From Sedimentisphaerales bacterium (GTDB lineage Bacteria > Planctomycetota > Phycisphaerae > Sedimentisphaerales > Anaerohalosphaeraceae): DNA of 42,694 nucleotides. The translations under genes and the position numbers were made by a program. The first letter of the stretch is position 1, and the number at the start of each line of letters is the position of its first letter. Under the pieces are notes generated by a model, which had not been told where the DNA came from, ran no database searches, and saw only the letters and a program-made list of their open reading frames with translations. The stretch lies in the NCBI GenBank assembly GCA_016926155.1, contig JAFGPC010000093.1:1-42694 (forward strand). The letters are read 5' to 3'. This document shows positions 25,319 through 33,159 of this stretch, piece after piece.

Positions 25319-26017
25319 ATGAAAATTCTTGGCATATCGGGCAGCTCGCGGACCCCGGAGCAGTCTTCGACATACCGGCTGGTTCGGCGGGTGCTGGATG
25401 CGACGGACTGCGAGACGGAACTGATCAGCCTGGCCGGAAAGAAGATCGGCGGGTGTATCGCGTGTCTTGGCTGTGTGAAGGACAACGTCTGCGTCGTGCA
25501 GGACGATATGACATCGTTGCGTGAAAAAATCGTAGAAGCCGACGCCTATGTGATCGGAGCGCCTAACTTTTACGCCGGGCTCAACGCCCTGACGCACGCG
25601 TTTCTGGAGCGGTGGTACCAGTTCCGCCATCAAATGGGCGATCTGCTCTGGGGCAAGCTGGCCGTAGCTCTCGGCGTGGGCGGCTCCGGCGGAGAGGCCG
25701 TGATCCGGCAGATCGAGACAATCCTGGACTACAGCTTTATCGAGACGATCGCGACGGTGAGCGGACAGGGAGCGGCCTGCTGCTTTACCTGCGGTTACGG
25801 ACAGACGTGTCAGGTGGGTGTGCCCCAAATGCTCTATGGCGAGGGTGTGCAGATCACCGAGGACATGATCCCGGATATTGCCAAACAGCCCAAAGTCCTT
25901 GCCGCGGCCGAGAAGGCAGGAAAGCTGCTGGGACAGCGCCTGAAAAAACACGACCGCGCTGTCGTGGCCAGAAAGATGCAGCGGCTCATGATGGAACGCT
26001 TCAAGACCTCGACGTAA
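25319..26017 (+). CDS. Iron-sulfur flavoprotein-like oxidoreductase
   Basis: 232 residues from the ATG at 25319, chosen over 25304 because GGGAGAG lies right before it. The FMN phosphate loop GISGSSRTPEQSST starts the protein. A compact Cys motif C46-x2-C49-x2-C52-x5-C58 fits the CX2CX2CX4-7C cluster motif of archaeal-type iron-sulfur flavoproteins. YVIGAPNFYAGLNALTHAF and VALGVGGSGGEA supply the other FMN contacts. A second Cys group, C154-C155-x2-C158-x5-C164, is unusual. It is not exported, unlike the paralogs at 2597 and 5884. It probably carries electrons to small molecules or stress substrates; the partner is unknown. Confidence 0.82.
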   Translation: MKILGISGSSRTPEQSSTYRLVRRVLDATDCETELISLAGKKIGGCIACLGCVKDNVCVVQDDMTSLREKIVEADAYVIGAPNFYAGLNALTHAFLERWYQFRHQMGDLLWGKLAVALGVGGSGGEAVIRQIETILDYSFIETIATVSGQGAACCFTCGYGQTCQVGVPQMLYGEGVQITEDMIPDIAKQPKVLAAAEKAGKLLGQRLKKHDRAVVARKMQRLMMERFKTST

Positions 26018-26047
26018 AGGAAAACGATACGACAGAATGGATACTCC

Positions 26048-26135
26048 CTGTCATGCCGGGCTTGACCCGGCATCCAGAACGATATCATAAAGTTCTTCTT
26101 CATATCCAGATCCCGGCTCAAGGCCGGGATGACAG
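26048..26135. repeat. Palindromic dispersed-type repeat
   Basis: Two 30-base arms, 26048-26077 and 26106-26135, are inverted copies with about 24 of 30 positions matching, and each arm is itself a hairpin (GCCGGG-CTTGA-CCCGGC on the left; ATCCCGG and CCGGGAT on the right). The differences between arms are G/C swaps that keep both hairpins paired. It resembles the short CTGTCAT...CCGGG repeat scattered through many proteobacterial genomes (from memory). It lies in the gap between the flavoprotein and the esterase. Confidence 0.65.
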
Positions 26136-26164
26136 TGGGGACGGGGACAAAGACCGTAAAACGG

Positions 26165-26193
26165 TTTACCGGGAGCAGATCATTTGTTATAAT
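26165..26193 (+). promoter_or_regulatory. Sigma-70-type promoter for the sialate esterase
   Basis: TTTACC (26165-26170), 17 bases, then a perfect TATAAT (26188-26193), about 51 bases before the ATG at 26245. It lies just after the palindromic repeat. Confidence 0.5.
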
Positions 26194-26244
26194 GCCCTAT
26201 CGTTATATAAAACGTTCCGAGGTTTTCAGTTAGGAGCAGGTGTT

Positions 26245-27777
26245 ATGAAAGTGAGCAAATCCTTCCTGTCATTGTTTGTCATACTGACTCTCACGCTGGC
26301 TTGTGCTTTACAGGCCGAGGTGCGTCTGCCTTCGGTGATCGGCAGCAATATGGTTCTGCAGCAGCAGACCGAAGCGCCAATCTGGGGCTGGGCCGAGCCG
26401 GGCGAGAAGATCAGTGTTCGGGGCAACTGGCAATGGTTCGACGTAACAACCTGGGCGAGCAAGGATGGTTCCTGGCTGGTCAAACTGCCCACGCCGGGCG
26501 CCGGCGGACCGTATACGGTCACGATCAAGGGGGCCAACGAGATCAAGCTGGACAATGTGCTGATTGGAGAAGTCTGGGTCTGTTCGGGACAATCCAATAT
26601 GCAGTGGACAGTGAAGGACTCGAACAATGCACAGGAAGAGATCGCAGCGGCAAAGTATCCCAACATTCGCCTGTTCTATGTGACCCGCAAGGTGGCCCAA
26701 ACCCCGCAGAACGATTGCGAAGGCGCATGGAAAGAATGCAATCCGGAGACGATCCCCGGTTTTTCAGCAGCGGCATATTTTTTCGGAAGGGAGCTTCATA
26801 AGGAATTGAATATTCCGATCGGGCTAATCCATACAAGTTGGGGCGGCACCCCGGCCGAAGCCTGGACTCGCCGGGCGATTCTGGAATCCGATAAGGACTT
26901 TATGCCGATCGTGGAGCGGTTTGACCAGGCGATGGAAAACTACCCCAAAGCCATGGAAGAATACAAACAGCAGGTCGAGGAATGGAGAAAGCAGGCCGAA
27001 CAGGCCAAGGCCGAAGGCAAGAATCCGCCGCGGTATCCCGGCCAGCCGTTCGGCCCGGATCACCCCCATTCACCGGCAGGCCTGTATAATGCAATGATCG
27101 CGCCGCTGATCCCGTATGCGATTCAGGGGGCTATCTGGTACCAGGGCGAGTCAAATGCCGGGCGGTCGTATCAGTATCGCACGCTGTTCCCGGCCATGAT
27201 CCGTAACTGGCGGCAGGACTGGGGGCAGGGCGATTTTCCGTTCTATTTCGTACAGATCGCTCCGTATAACGGCCAGACGCCGGAGATACGCGAGGCCCAG
27301 TTAATCGCATACCACACGACGCCTAACACGGGAATGGTGGTCACAATGGATATTGGAAATCCCACCGACATTCACCCCCGCAACAAGCAGGATGTGGGCA
27401 AGCGGCTGGCACTGTGGGCCCTGAGCAATACTTACGGCAAGGAGGGAATCGTATATTCCGGACCGCTGTACAAGGCATATAAGATTGAAGGCGACAAGAT
27501 TCGGATTATGTTTGATTTTATCGGTTCGGGATTGATGGCTAAGGATGGGCCGCTTACGTATTTCCTGATCGCCGAAGAAGATAAGGATTTTGTGCCCGCC
27601 CAGGCGAAGATTGACGGCGATACGGTAGTCGTCTGGAGCGACGATATAAAGAATCCTGTAGCGGTCCGGTACGGCTGGGAGAACGGCGCCGAACCGAACC
27701 TGTTCAATAAGGAAGGTCTGCCCGCTTCGCCGTTCCGCACTGATGATCGAAAGGGAGAGACCTACGGAAGATATTGA
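26245..27777 (+). CDS. Exported sialate O-acetylesterase (SGNH)
   Basis: 510 residues from the ATG at 26245 (GGAGCAGG upstream); the long open frame before this is not gene text. A Sec signal peptide ends near ALQA (about residue 23). The mature part begins with VRLPSVIGSNMVLQQQTE, then a beta domain, and the nucleophile motif VCSGQSNMQW (S117). The catalytic His is in TDIHPRNKQDVGKRLALW (H377). YQGESNAGR is the GxSN-like oxyanion element. It strips acetyl groups from sialic acids or other acetylated sugars outside the cytoplasm. A linker rich in Lys, Glu and Ala lies near residues 235-265. Confidence 0.9.
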   Translation: MKVSKSFLSLFVILTLTLACALQAEVRLPSVIGSNMVLQQQTEAPIWGWAEPGEKISVRGNWQWFDVTTWASKDGSWLVKLPTPGAGGPYTVTIKGANEIKLDNVLIGEVWVCSGQSNMQWTVKDSNNAQEEIAAAKYPNIRLFYVTRKVAQTPQNDCEGAWKECNPETIPGFSAAAYFFGRELHKELNIPIGLIHTSWGGTPAEAWTRRAILESDKDFMPIVERFDQAMENYPKAMEEYKQQVEEWRKQAEQAKAEGKNPPRYPGQPFGPDHPHSPAGLYNAMIAPLIPYAIQGAIWYQGESNAGRSYQYRTLFPAMIRNWRQDWGQGDFPFYFVQIAPYNGQTPEIREAQLIAYHTTPNTGMVVTMDIGNPTDIHPRNKQDVGKRLALWALSNTYGKEGIVYSGPLYKAYKIEGDKIRIMFDFIGSGLMAKDGPLTYFLIAEEDKDFVPAQAKIDGDTVVVWSDDIKNPVAVRYGWENGAEPNLFNKEGLPASPFRTDDRKGETYGRY

Positions 27778-27789
27778 TATCAAGACCCA

Positions 27790-27823
27790 AAGAGCCGGAA
27801 GTTCAATAAAACCTCCGGCTCTT
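27790..27823 (+). terminator. Intrinsic terminator after the sialate esterase
   Basis: AAGAGCCGGA (27790-27799) pairs with TCCGGCTCTT (27814-27823), a perfect 10-base stem followed by TTCCC on the plus strand. It also lies past the end of the convergent minus-strand gene (27962). Confidence 0.7.
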
Positions 27824-27961
27824 TTCCCGAATTAGAATTTCTTGTTCTTGGAGCAAGATCACTGTGAAACGAATCTGTTTCGTTTGCTGGATTTAATGGA
27901 TGCTGCAGTCCGTCCAGATACGAACAAAATGAGAGGAACAGCAAAAATCTGCTGCTGTGAA

Positions 27962-28822
27962 TCATGTTTCCTTCCGTGGTGCATGAGCACGGGCAGTAGC
28001 CGATTCAATCAGATTCTTTGCCCGGGGGAAAGTAAAGGTGCGTTGCTTCTGGTAGAGCGCCTTACCAAAATCCAGCATCGTTTGATTGCCCATTTCAGCG
28101 ATCTCAACCGGGGAAAGCACCAGGTTGGCCAGGGCGCCTTTGATCGCACCCCATAATCCTTCCTTTTCTTCGGCTCCGACAACCGAAGCTACCGAGACAA
28201 TCATCTTAGGCGTTTTCTTCGTTCGCGAAAAAGACAAAGTATTGATTCGTACGATCATCTTGTCATACCGATTTTCGTAGCGGTACTGCCCTTTCTTTTG
28301 CTTCAGGCTGTATAGTCCCGCACGCACCGGACTCTTGCATCCCCGCGCATTGAAATGGATTTTCACATTGTCGACGATATCCCGTCCGTCGATTACCCGG
28401 CCGGCCACTTCGATTTGCCCGAATCCTTCCCCCTCTAAAGCAATAAAATCCAACAGGTTTTTCAACTCCTTGCCCTTCATTCCTTCGGATTGCCATGCGA
28501 TCATGGCGTCCGCATCGAATTGCTGACGGTACCAGCCGTGGCCGCGCATTTCGAATTCGCACTGGACGGAAAAAGATTCGTCTTCATTATCCCGATGATA
28601 TGTCACCACGCGCGTCGTCTGCTGGTTGTCCTCGCTGCTCTGGCTGCCGACAAGAGTCTTTGAAATGACGGGAACAAAATACAGAAAATGCTCCGAATCG
28701 TTGAGAGCCTCCTGATCCTGACCGTAATCCAGGATGACCGTTGGGCCGGTATCGATATCGCAAAAACCACTCGCCGCAAAAACTGCGCTAATACCGAAAC
28801 ATATCATAACGTATCTATTCAT
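27962..28822 (-). CDS. Exported protein of unknown function
   Basis: 286 residues from ATG 28822, which has AGGGGA just upstream; an earlier ATG at 28861 lacks one. A Sec signal ends about FAASGFCDI. The mature part is strand-rich: GPTVILDYGQDQEALNDSEH, FLYFVPVISKTLVGSQ, VVTYHRDNEDESFSVQCEFE, and later IVRINTLSFSRTKKTPKMIV. A C-terminal basic tail ends ARAHAPRKET. No known domain is obvious. It faces the DUF1080-fusion gene across a divergent, AT-rich 309-base gap. Confidence 0.65.
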   Translation of the reverse strand: MNRYVMICFGISAVFAASGFCDIDTGPTVILDYGQDQEALNDSEHFLYFVPVISKTLVGSQSSEDNQQTTRVVTYHRDNEDESFSVQCEFEMRGHGWYRQQFDADAMIAWQSEGMKGKELKNLLDFIALEGEGFGQIEVAGRVIDGRDIVDNVKIHFNARGCKSPVRAGLYSLKQKKGQYRYENRYDKMIVRINTLSFSRTKKTPKMIVSVASVVGAEEKEGLWGAIKGALANLVLSPVEIAEMGNQTMLDFGKALYQKQRTFTFPRAKNLIESATARAHAPRKET

Positions 28823-29131
28823 TTTTTCCCCTGCAAACAAACATGCTTTTCTATCGGCCAATCCACCATTTCAGGAATAGAAAAAACATACCCATATGAA
28901 ACCAAAACGCCCCATTTGGAATGCGGATTCCAGTGTAGAAAAAAGTGCCCCAAAACCCAGTTCACAAATCAAATTCTAACACGGTATTCCGTTTTTCATT
29001 ATCTTATATGTGTTCTGTCCTGTATCTGTATTTAGGCATACAAGTTTTGTCTTTTGTCCTTTTCCGTTATACTGTCATTAATGGATTGATCGTCGATACG
29101 TGATTGGGTGTATACTGTTCAGGAGAAAGCA
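28823..29131. other. AT-rich divergent intergenic region
   Basis: 309 bases without a gene. A TATACT at 29068-29073 about 59 bases before the ATG at 29132 could be a plus-strand -10, but the -35 is poor; another TATACT lies at 29110-29115, too close to the start to be the main promoter. The rest, rich in A and T runs, shows no further signal that I can support. Confidence 0.35.
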
Positions 29132-31000
29132 ATGCATTTTTTCCGACTGCCCACAGGGATCATTTTCTTTTTTGTAACATTCACGCAACCCGTTTTGTGC
29201 CAGGAACATACGGATTCCCTCTTTGATGGACGGCAGATGGGCCGATGGGAAAACGCCGATTTTTACGGCAGCGGCCATGTAGAGGTCAAAGACGGCGCGA
29301 TTGTCATGGAAAAGGGTGTCGAACAGACCGGCATCCGCTGGACCGGTCCCGTGCTACGATGTAACTATCGGATTAATCTGGAGGCGAAACGGATCGAGGG
29401 AAAAGATTTTTTCTGCGGCTTGACATTTCCGGTTGGGGATTCCTTCTGTTCCCTGATCGTGGGCGGCTGGGGCGGTAAAACAGTAGGCCTGTCGAATATT
29501 GACCTCCTGGATGCTGCCGAAAACGAGACGACGGTCCTGTTGGAGTTTGAGCTGAATCAATGGTACCCGATTCGACTGGAGGTTACGGACGATCGTATTG
29601 CAGTCTGGATCGAAGGCGACAAGATCATTGATGTGAACATTACCGGACGAATCATTGCCACCCGCCCGGAAGTGGATCTGTGTAAGCCGTTGGGGATCAT
29701 GACCTGGCAGACCACCGGGGCCATTCGAAAAATTACATTAACGGACCTGTCGAATCTAATGGAAAACGCTAAATCTCTGAAGGTTCGACATTTATCTGAG
29801 ATGACACCTGCAGAACAAAAAGCCCTGGCCCGTCAAATCCTCAAGGATCCTGATCTGCCCAAAGCCCTCGAAATGGCACTGGAAACCGCCCGGTCCGGTT
29901 TGACTGCAGGTGTGTATTATCCGCAGGTGTGGATTCGCGACCTGAATACGTTCCTGGAACTGGCCAGTAAAACACACCCGCAGGAAGAGATTCGAAAAAC
30001 ACTGATCACCTTTTTTGCCCATCAGGGCGAGGATGGCAATATCATCGACGGATTCGCAGTACAGGATGGTAAAACGCATAAGAACACAGTAGAAACCGAC
30101 CAGGAAAGTTCGCTCATTCAGGCTGTCTATACCTATATCAAGGTTTCCGGCGATCGAGGTTTTCTTACACAGCAGATCAAAGGACAGACCGTTGCCCGAC
30201 GAATGGAGATGGCGCTTGAGTATCTGCTCAATCATCGCTTCAACGAGCGATACGGATTGCTCTGGGGCGCAACAACCGTCGATTGGGGGGATGTGCAGCC
30301 CGAAACAGGCTGGGGTACTGAATTCACTGCTGAATCGCACAAGACGATTGATATTTATGACAATGCCATGTTCGTAATCGCCCTGCAGCGTTTTATCGAA
30401 TTGACCGATCAGCCCGAGGGCTCAAACTGGAATCATGTTCTGACACGCACGGAAAACAATATCCGGGCCTATCTCTGGAAAGAGGATAAATTCCTGCCCC
30501 ATCTTTATCTGAACGGTTCTCCCTTTCCCGATAACTTTAATGAAAACCGGATTCATTATCATGGCGGCACGGCTGTGGCCATTCAGGCGGGACTTTTAAA
30601 TTATGAACAGGTACGTTCCGTAATCCGTCAAATGATCGAAAATAAGCACAAGGCCGGGGCGCAATCCATCGGAGTGGCTGTTTACCCCGCTTATCCCAAG
30701 GGCTTTTTCAAGAATCCGATGATGGTTAAGCCATACGGATATCAGAACGGCGGAGACTGGACCTGGTTCGGCGGACGGATGATAGAGCAGATGGCCGGCT
30801 ATGGTTACATGGAGTCGGCCTATAGGGAAGCCAAACCAATGGTACAGCGTGTTATAGAGAATAAAGGGTTTTTAGAGTGGTATACCCTCGACGGTAAACC
30901 TAAGGGATCACCAGTATATCGCGGCTCGGCGGGTGCCCTGGCGGGAGGTATTCGGTCTTTGCTCGATTGGGCTAATAAAAGAGTAGAAGGGAATCCATGA
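29132..31000 (+). CDS. Exported DUF1080 domain fused to an (alpha/alpha)6 glycoside hydrolase-like domain
   Basis: 622 residues from the ATG at 29132 (AGGAGA upstream). After a signal peptide (ending about VLC) comes a DUF1080/3-keto-disaccharide-hydrolase-like beta-sandwich (about 25-190): SLFDGRQMGRWENAD, GAIVMEKG and WYPIRLEVTDDRIAVWIEG. From about 220 the protein has an (alpha/alpha)6 toroid of the GH15/GH63/amylo-alpha-1,6-glucosidase type: PQVWIRDLNTFLELA, then WGATTVDWGDVQ, then YHGGTAVAIQAGLL, and GGDWTWFGGRMIEQM. Catalytic acids are likely among these acidic positions but I cannot assign them with certainty. The combination in one chain is uncommon in my experience and fits degradation of a substituted polysaccharide outside the cell. 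Confidence 0.7.
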   Translation: MHFFRLPTGIIFFFVTFTQPVLCQEHTDSLFDGRQMGRWENADFYGSGHVEVKDGAIVMEKGVEQTGIRWTGPVLRCNYRINLEAKRIEGKDFFCGLTFPVGDSFCSLIVGGWGGKTVGLSNIDLLDAAENETTVLLEFELNQWYPIRLEVTDDRIAVWIEGDKIIDVNITGRIIATRPEVDLCKPLGIMTWQTTGAIRKITLTDLSNLMENAKSLKVRHLSEMTPAEQKALARQILKDPDLPKALEMALETARSGLTAGVYYPQVWIRDLNTFLELASKTHPQEEIRKTLITFFAHQGEDGNIIDGFAVQDGKTHKNTVETDQESSLIQAVYTYIKVSGDRGFLTQQIKGQTVARRMEMALEYLLNHRFNERYGLLWGATTVDWGDVQPETGWGTEFTAESHKTIDIYDNAMFVIALQRFIELTDQPEGSNWNHVLTRTENNIRAYLWKEDKFLPHLYLNGSPFPDNFNENRIHYHGGTAVAIQAGLLNYEQVRSVIRQMIENKHKAGAQSIGVAVYPAYPKGFFKNPMMVKPYGYQNGGDWTWFGGRMIEQMAGYGYMESAYREAKPMVQRVIENKGFLEWYTLDGKPKGSPVYRGSAGALAGGIRSLLDWANKRVEGNP

Positions 31001-31009
31001 TAACTTGAT

Positions 31010-31063
31010 ATAAGCCTGACATTTGATCGAACGAAAAAAAAGGGTTAGCGTATTCAGGCTTAT
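31010..31063 (+). terminator. Possible hairpin terminator after the DUF1080-fusion gene
   Basis: ATAAGCCTGA (31010-31019) pairs with TCAGGCTTAT (31054-31063), a perfect 10-base stem with a 34-base loop, just after the stop at 31000. The U-run (CTTTCC) is weak. Confidence 0.4.
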
Positions 31064-31126
31064 CTTTCCACACTTTTCAAGAATTAGTGCATAAGCATGG
31101 AAAAGGAATGACTGTAAGGGAAATAT

Positions 31127-32662
31127 GTGAAAATCCATAAAGAAACATGGGAAATAATCGGCCTGATTATCATTCTTCTGGTTCTTGGACTGCTTTTTCA
31201 AGGTAGCCGAGGTATCTGGCAGCCTGATGAAGGTTATTATACTGGAACCGCAATGACAATGATGAAAAACGGGACTTTCATAATCCCCTATCTTGGCGAG
31301 GAAGAAATATTTCTCGATAAACCACCGCTGATCTATTGGGGGATCATTGCCGGAATACGATTATTTGGTCAGACCGAATTCGGAGTGCGATTTGCACACG
31401 CTATAAGTTTTATACTTACTTCTTTAAGTGTCGGCCTCCTTTCCTTTGCTATGTTCCGACATCGCCGTATGGCGCTGTTTTCCTCCCTGATCTACGCCAC
31501 CATGATTGTACCGTTTTTTGCAGCCAATTTTATTACTCCCGATACTCACCTTGCACTCTGGACGACCTTAGGAGGTCTGCTGTTCTGGAAGAGCGTACAG
31601 ACATCAGGCCGAAGCAGCGTGATCTGGAAAATGCTGCTTTGTACGGTAATGGGTTTGGGATTTCTTTCGAAAGGCCCCGCTGTACTGATCCCCTGTACGG
31701 GGATGTTTATCTTTCTTCTGATCCGCCGACAGATAATCCGTTATTTTCTGACTTTCTGGTCACTCGTTGGGCTTCTGGTCTTTGGATTGGTCGGATTGTG
31801 GTGGTATGTCTGGATCTCCATCAAACTTCCCGGCGCTTTTTCATATTTCTTTGATAATCAAATATGGGGGCGTCTGGTATCCGATCGGTATGAACGGAAT
31901 CCGGGTCTTCACGGCGCATTGATTTATGTGCCGGTCCTCCTTCTCGGTTCATTGCCATGGTCGATTGTATGGTGGCAAGAGGATCGAATCCGCAAGATAT
32001 TCTTAAACAAACAATGGTGGATTCGATTGAAAAACAATCCGCAAGTCCTTTTCCTGACAACGTGGACTATCACCCCGTTAATTGTCTTGGCGCTCGCAAG
32101 TTCCAAACTGGGTTTTTATGCCCTTCCGGTTTTCGCACCTCTGGCGATCCTGACTGCCGGACTTTGGATAAATAAATATAACAATATTCCGGTTTCAAGT
32201 TTACAATGGCATAAAGAACAAAGGAGGATTATAGGATTGATTTGCTCCCTGATTCTCATCCTCCCGTTACTGAAACTGTCCTTGTCATATTATCCTCATA
32301 ATAACGATATGAGAGCCTTCTGGGCAGAGATTGAGCGGGAGTTGCCCAATGGTCAGGTTGAACTATGCACAATACATGATCGAGCCGATGGACTTATTTT
32401 TTATACATCCCAGCAGGTGGAACACCTCACTTATGATCAGGATCCTTATCCGACTTTTTTGGGAACAGAACACCTGCAAAATGAAATTTTTGAACCACTT
32501 TCGGAGTGTGAAAAAATCGTCCTTATAATTCAGGACTTGGATGAGTTGTCCAGAATTAAAAACTTTCTGGATACCGAAGGAATCCAACACAGAATAATAA
32601 ACCTATCGGGAGAGCGCCGACTGGTATATTTGAATCCTACTGCCCCCAACCCTGCTTTGTAA
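31127..32662 (+). CDS. GT39/ArnT-like membrane glycosyltransferase
   Basis: 511 residues, start GTG at 31127 with AAGGG upstream. Multi-span membrane protein of the GT-C class (PMT, ArnT, GT39/GT83). The first loop has the acidic WQPDEGYY motif (catalytic or lipid-binding Asp-Glu) followed by EEEIFLDKPPLIYW, both characteristic for bacterial ArnT-like proteins that transfer a sugar from a polyprenyl-phosphate carrier to lipid A or protein. About eleven membrane spans follow, ending with a soluble C-terminal domain. Substrate unknown. It is not next to the GT2/GT39 operon at 33160-37884 but could use its product. Confidence 0.85.
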   Translation: MKIHKETWEIIGLIIILLVLGLLFQGSRGIWQPDEGYYTGTAMTMMKNGTFIIPYLGEEEIFLDKPPLIYWGIIAGIRLFGQTEFGVRFAHAISFILTSLSVGLLSFAMFRHRRMALFSSLIYATMIVPFFAANFITPDTHLALWTTLGGLLFWKSVQTSGRSSVIWKMLLCTVMGLGFLSKGPAVLIPCTGMFIFLLIRRQIIRYFLTFWSLVGLLVFGLVGLWWYVWISIKLPGAFSYFFDNQIWGRLVSDRYERNPGLHGALIYVPVLLLGSLPWSIVWWQEDRIRKIFLNKQWWIRLKNNPQVLFLTTWTITPLIVLALASSKLGFYALPVFAPLAILTAGLWINKYNNIPVSSLQWHKEQRRIIGLICSLILILPLLKLSLSYYPHNNDMRAFWAEIERELPNGQVELCTIHDRADGLIFYTSQQVEHLTYDQDPYPTFLGTEHLQNEIFEPLSECEKIVLIIQDLDELSRIKNFLDTEGIQHRIINLSGERRLVYLNPTAPNPAL

Positions 32663-32755
32663 CGCTGGATAATATCAGGAACCTTCGATTTCCGGCCGGA
32701 GAAGCGTATTTCTTTCTCTTCCAGGCACGGAATTTCCTAACAAGCGTATTAGGGG

Positions 32756-32783
32756 TTGCGATGACGTAGTTAACACCTATAAT
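32756..32783 (+). promoter_or_regulatory. Sigma-70-type promoter for the NifU-like gene
   Basis: TTGCGA (32756-32761), 16 bases, then perfect TATAAT (32778-32783), 40 bases before the ATG at 32823. Confidence 0.5.
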
Positions 32784-32822
32784 AATAGAGGTATGGAATG
32801 AAACCCGATTTGGGAGAGAATT

Positions 32823-33086
32823 ATGTGCGATAGTTGTGGATGCGGCCAGACCGAGCAGAACTTTAATGATAAGGTCTCTGCCGTGATTGAATCGATTCGT
32901 CCGATGTTGCAGAACGATGGGGGCGATATTGAGCTGGTAGGTACGGATCAGGATAATACCGTTCGTGTCCGACTCCAAGGCGCCTGCAAAGGTTGTCCCG
33001 GTGCAGCCATGACCCTGAAAATGGGCGTGGAACGGTTGCTTAAGGAAAAAGTGCCGGAAGTCAAGCAGGTCGTTGCTGTAGCCTGA
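32823..33086 (+). CDS. NifU-like iron-sulfur scaffold protein
   Basis: 87 residues, matching the C-terminal NifU domain (Nfu), which holds a [4Fe-4S] cluster for delivery to target enzymes. The core reads IRPMLQNDGGDIELVG, then RLQGACKGCPGAAMTLK with cluster ligands C55 and C58, then a helix and VKQVVAV. The N-terminus MCDSCGCG adds three Cys that are not part of the usual domain. GGGAGAG lies just before the ATG. It has its own promoter and stands alone; targets could include LipA and the Fe-S flavoprotein in this window, though that is only a possibility. Confidence 0.9.
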   Translation: MCDSCGCGQTEQNFNDKVSAVIESIRPMLQNDGGDIELVGTDQDNTVRVRLQGACKGCPGAAMTLKMGVERLLKEKVPEVKQVVAVA

Positions 33087-33159
33087 TCTCTGTATGTTTA
33101 AAGTCTTGGCAGAAACGAAGTGTCTATGCGCGCAATAATCATTTAGACCAGACACTGCT

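Noticed and set aside
25612-26244. Long open frame leading into the sialate esterase
   Set aside because: It lies in another frame of the flavoprotein gene and the palindromic repeat; the signal peptide and ribosome site place the true start at 26245.
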